From positions 1 through 8,097 of the forward strand of contig JAGVPN010000385.1 of the NCBI GenBank assembly GCA_020052215.1: a DNA stretch of 8,097 nt, read 5' to 3'. The position numbers were made by a program, and so were the translations under genes. Below are positions 5,890 to 8,097 of this stretch, one piece after another (position 1 is the first letter of the stretch; the number at the start of each line of letters is the position of its first letter). Origin of the DNA: Syntrophobacterales bacterium. Its GTDB lineage: Bacteria; Desulfobacterota; Desulfobaccia; Desulfobaccales; 0-14-0-80-60-11. The notes below the pieces were generated by a model. It was not told the DNA's origin, made no database searches, and worked only from the letters and a program-made list of their open reading frames with translations.

Positions 5890-7233
5890 ATGGCTGATCC
5901 CAACGGCTCCCTCCTGGAACTCCGGCATATCAACCAGATTTACGGCGGGGGCGAGCACACCTTCACCGCCATCCAGGATGTCACCCTGTCCCTGAATGAG
6001 GGGGAGTTCGCTACCCTTATGGGCCCCACCGGCTGCGGCAAGAGCACCTTGCTGCGCATCATCACCGGGCTGCAAGCCCCCACCGCCGGGGAAGTGCTGT
6101 ACCGGGGCCAACCGCTGCACGGGGTTAACCCCCATGCCACCATCGTGTTTCAGACCTTTGCCCTGTTCCCCTGGCTGACGGTCCAGGAAAACGTGGAAGT
6201 GGCCCTCAAGGCCCGGGGGGTGCCCCCCAAGCTGCGCACCACCCGGGCACTGGATCTGCTGGACCGCGTGGGCTTGGACGGCTTCGAGAACGCCTATCCC
6301 CGTGAACTTTCCGGCGGCATGCTCCAGAAAGTGGGGTTTGCCCGGGCCATGGCGGTGGAGCCGGAACTCCTGTGCCTGGACGAGCCCTTTTCGGCCCTGG
6401 ACGTGCTCAGCGCCGAGTCCCTCCGGGGCGAACTGATGGAACTGTGGACCGGCGGGGTTATCCCGACCCGGGCCATTCTTCTGGCCACCCACAATATCGA
6501 AGAAGCCGTGTTTCTGGCCGACCGCATCCTGGTGATGGACAAAGACCCCGGTCGGCTGATCATGAATCTGAAGGTGGATTTGCCGCATCCCCGGCAACGC
6601 AAGGACCCCAAGTTCCTGAACCTGGTGGACCGGGTCTACATGGTCTTGGCCGGTCACACCCAGCCGGAACACGTGGAGATGGGCACCGCCCCCGGCGAGC
6701 CGGGACGCACCCGGGCCTTGCCCCACATCAACATCGACGACCTGACGGGTCTCCTGGAACACCTGGACGGCATGCCCAACAACCGGGCCGACATCTACGC
6801 CCTGGCCCGGGAACTCCAGGTCAATTCCGACGATCTCCTGCGCCTCATCGAGGCGGCGGAATTGCTGGGCTTTGCCAACATTGCCTATGGTGACATCACC
6901 CTTAACCCCCTGGGGGAGACCTTCGCCGAGGCCAGTATCCGCGCTCGCAAAGAGATCTTCGCCACCCGGATTCGCCGCCTGCCCTTGTTTAAGTGGCTCC
7001 TGGGGCTGCTCCGGGCCAGCGATAAACAGCAGATGGAGTGGGACGTGGTGCAGAAGGCCCTGGAGTTGGAGTTTCACGAAGAAGAAGCCGAGCGCCAGTT
7101 GGACACCGCCATCGACTGGGGACGCTACGCCGAACTTTTGGCCTATGACGACAGCAGCCAGGTCCTCTTCCTGGAGCCGGGGGGCGCTACGGGGTTTGCC
7201 CGGGAGAATTTCAACTTTCCCGGGCCGGCCTAG
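5890..7233 (+). CDS. ABC transporter ATPase with C-terminal AAA-associated domain
   Basis: This cytoplasmic ATPase powers the adjacent fused permease. All core motifs are intact: Walker A GPTGCGKST (45-53), Q-loop Gln88 in FQTFALFPW, signature LSGGMLQKV (140-148), Walker B LLCLDEP (160-166) with catalytic Glu165, D-loop SALD (168-171), and switch His201 in LLATHN. The nucleotide-binding domain most resembles the SsuB/TauB/NrtD class. From about residue 283 a second domain follows that I recognise as the C-terminal AAA-associated family (Pfam AAA_assoc_C), with RADIYALARELQ (299-310), EAAELLGFA (321-329), GDITLNPLGETFAEA (334-348) and DWGRYAELLAYD (409-420). It looks helical or winged-helix-like and may be regulatory; its function is not established. 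The total of 447 residues is far longer than a plain SsuB (about 255). GGAG (5880-5883), 6 bases before the ATG, sets the start and lies within the end of the permease gene. The gene is followed by an intrinsic terminator. Confidence 0.93.
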   Translation: MADPNGSLLELRHINQIYGGGEHTFTAIQDVTLSLNEGEFATLMGPTGCGKSTLLRIITGLQAPTAGEVLYRGQPLHGVNPHATIVFQTFALFPWLTVQENVEVALKARGVPPKLRTTRALDLLDRVGLDGFENAYPRELSGGMLQKVGFARAMAVEPELLCLDEPFSALDVLSAESLRGELMELWTGGVIPTRAILLATHNIEEAVFLADRILVMDKDPGRLIMNLKVDLPHPRQRKDPKFLNLVDRVYMVLAGHTQPEHVEMGTAPGEPGRTRALPHINIDDLTGLLEHLDGMPNNRADIYALARELQVNSDDLLRLIEAAELLGFANIAYGDITLNPLGETFAEASIRARKEIFATRIRRLPLFKWLLGLLRASDKQQMEWDVVQKALELEFHEEEAERQLDTAIDWGRYAELLAYDDSSQVLFLEPGGATGFARENFNFPGPA

Positions 7234-7243
7234 TGTGACGTCC

Positions 7244-7277
7244 CCCAATTTTTGCGGCCATCAAAGTTGGGTTTTTT
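7244..7277 (+). terminator. Intrinsic terminator of the ABC operon
   Basis: CCCAATTTTTG (7244-7254) pairs with CAAAGTTGGG (7262-7271), with one bulged U and one G-U pair, around a seven-base loop. Six T residues follow directly (7272-7277). It begins 11 bases after the ATPase stop codon, which is the expected place. Confidence 0.72.
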
Positions 7278-7279
7278 AT

Positions 7280-7349
7280 CCCCCCTTTTCCAAAGGGGGG
7301 TTTTAAAGTCCCCCTTTAGCAAAGGGGGATTTAGGGGGATTTGGGGGTT
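7280..7349. repeat. Double G/C-run hairpin repeat element
   Basis: Two near-identical hairpins stand in tandem. CCCCCCTTT (7280-7288) faces AAAGGGGGG (7292-7300) across TCC. CCCCCTTT (7310-7317) faces AAAGGGGG (7321-7328) across AGC. Two further runs, AGGGGG and TGGGGG, follow up to about 7347. No coding potential is evident. The form is typical of small dispersed palindromic, MITE-like repeats that sit between bacterial genes; the family is inferred. It could also act as a barrier between the two transcription units. Confidence 0.75.
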
Positions 7350-7457
7350 CATGCCAAAGCCGGGGCCTTGCCCTGGATTTAATCTTTTGCGGCCCTGGAC
7401 CGAAATACTGAGGGAGACCGATGGCCTTCAATCCAAAAAGTTTTGGGAGGTAGGAGT

Positions 7458-8054
7458 ATGACCAACGACAACGCCTTATCCCAGGCGCTGGCGCCAATTC
7501 CGGTGCTGGGGGACCTGGTCCACAACTGGGGCTGGCTCTTGGCCCAGGGCATCCTGCTGGTGGTTCTGGGCACCATCGGGTTGGGCATGACCATCTGGCT
7601 GACTCTGGCCTCCGTATTTATTTTCGGGGTCTTTCTGGTCATCGGCGGCGGGGTCCAGATATTTCAGACCTTCAAATGCAAAGGCTGGGAAAGTATCCTG
7701 TGGCACGCCCTCATTGCCGTCCTGTACCTGCTGGCCGGCCTCAGCATCATGTCCGATCCGGCGGCGGCCTCAACTCTGTTCACCCTGCTCCTGGCCGGGG
7801 CCTTGGTGGGCATCGGGTTTGTGCGCCTGATCATGGCTTTCCAGTTGCGCGGCGCCAGGAACTGGTTCTGGCTCCTGATCGGCGGCATTGCCGCCATTGT
7901 CCTGGGGGTCATGATCCTGGCCCGCTGGCCGGTATCGGGACTGTGGGTGATCGGCCTGTTTGTGGCCATCGAAATGATCTTTGGCGGCTGGTCCTATATT
8001 TTCATCGCCTTGGCAGCGAAAGAGGTTGGGAGGAAAAACGCCCCCACCGCCTGA
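7458..8054 (+). CDS. HdeD/DUF308-family six-helix membrane protein
   Basis: The 198-residue protein has about six hydrophobic helices (roughly residues 22-44, 47-70, 78-96, 104-126, 132-153 and 158-182), with little soluble sequence between them. The internal repeat pattern of paired helices and the phrases GILLVVLGTIGL, LLAGLSIM and GGIAAIVLGVMIL fit the HdeD/DUF308 family. E. coli HdeD is linked to acid resistance at high cell density; the molecular role of most relatives is unknown. The ATG at 7458 is chosen because GGGAGG (7445-7450) lies 7 bases upstream; a TTG at 7443 would overlap that site and add only five residues. Two repeats and a terminator separate it from the ABC operon, so it is probably transcribed on its own, although no convincing promoter was found in the 110 bases before it. 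Confidence 0.88.
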   Translation: MTNDNALSQALAPIPVLGDLVHNWGWLLAQGILLVVLGTIGLGMTIWLTLASVFIFGVFLVIGGGVQIFQTFKCKGWESILWHALIAVLYLLAGLSIMSDPAAASTLFTLLLAGALVGIGFVRLIMAFQLRGARNWFWLLIGGIAAIVLGVMILARWPVSGLWVIGLFVAIEMIFGGWSYIFIALAAKEVGRKNAPTA

Positions 8055-8077
8055 TTAATCCGCGGCGGACTATCCAT

Positions 8078-8097
8078 GTAGGGCGGGCATTGCCCGC
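8078..8097. repeat. Partial palindromic repeat cut by the window edge
   Basis: GTAGGGCGGGCATTGCCCGC contains arms GCGGGCA and TGCCCGC around one central T. If it is a complete element, CCTAC should follow beyond the edge, giving the same GTAGGG...CCTAC ends as the palindrome at 17-44. It lies 23 bases after the HdeD-family stop codon and could help end that transcript. Confidence 0.65.

Noticed and set aside
5887..7248. A 453-codon open frame on the minus strand covering the ATPase gene
   Set aside because: It mirrors the ATPase gene, which has every ABC motif intact. The antisense protein is a Gly/His/Gln-rich shadow, without a recognisable fold, caused by high GC at codon position three.

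Overview
The window is GC-rich and looks like chromosomal DNA from a Gram-negative bacterium. Signs of this are a signal-peptide lytic transglycosylase, a large inner-membrane MscS-family channel with a predicted periplasmic coiled-coil region, and sigma70-like promoters. The gene families, base composition and G/C-run palindromic repeats would fit a deltaproteobacterium (Desulfobacterota). This is an impression rather than a proof, as no phylogenetic marker is present. There is no phage, plasmid, transposase, CRISPR, tRNA or rRNA gene.

Layout: (1) A short palindromic repeat at 17-44, then a plus-strand lytic transglycosylase (113-1027). (2) A convergent minus-strand 866-residue MscS-family mechanosensitive channel (1122-3722), with a near-consensus promoter just upstream (3749-3777). 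(3) A 442-base divergent intergenic region (3723-4164). Its right half carries a sigma70-like promoter followed by an RNA leader whose conserved segments match the M-box (ykoK) magnesium riboswitch family in order. This leader is interrupted by about 90 bases that include a four-unit heptamer repeat. (4) A two-gene operon directly behind the leader: a fused double permease (4165-5886) and an ATPase with a C-terminal AAA-associated domain (5890-7233), ended by an intrinsic terminator (7244-7277). These resemble the NitT/TauT (nitrate/sulfonate/taurine) class of ABC importers, but no substrate-binding protein gene is present in the window. (5) Two G/C-run hairpin repeats (7280-7349), an HdeD/DUF308-family six-helix membrane protein (7458-8054), and the left part of another short palindromic repeat at the window edge.

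The main point of interest is the pairing in (3) and (4). A leader of the M-box type normally controls magnesium transporters such as MgtE, CorA or MgtA-type ATPases. Here it precedes an ABC system annotated by homology as an anion or organic-acid importer. If the leader is functional, this ABC system is controlled by divalent metal and may itself move Mg2+ or another cation, or a metal-linked ligand. The divergent MscS-type channel next to it adds a second ion- or osmotic-stress gene, though its own promoter appears to be independent of the riboswitch.
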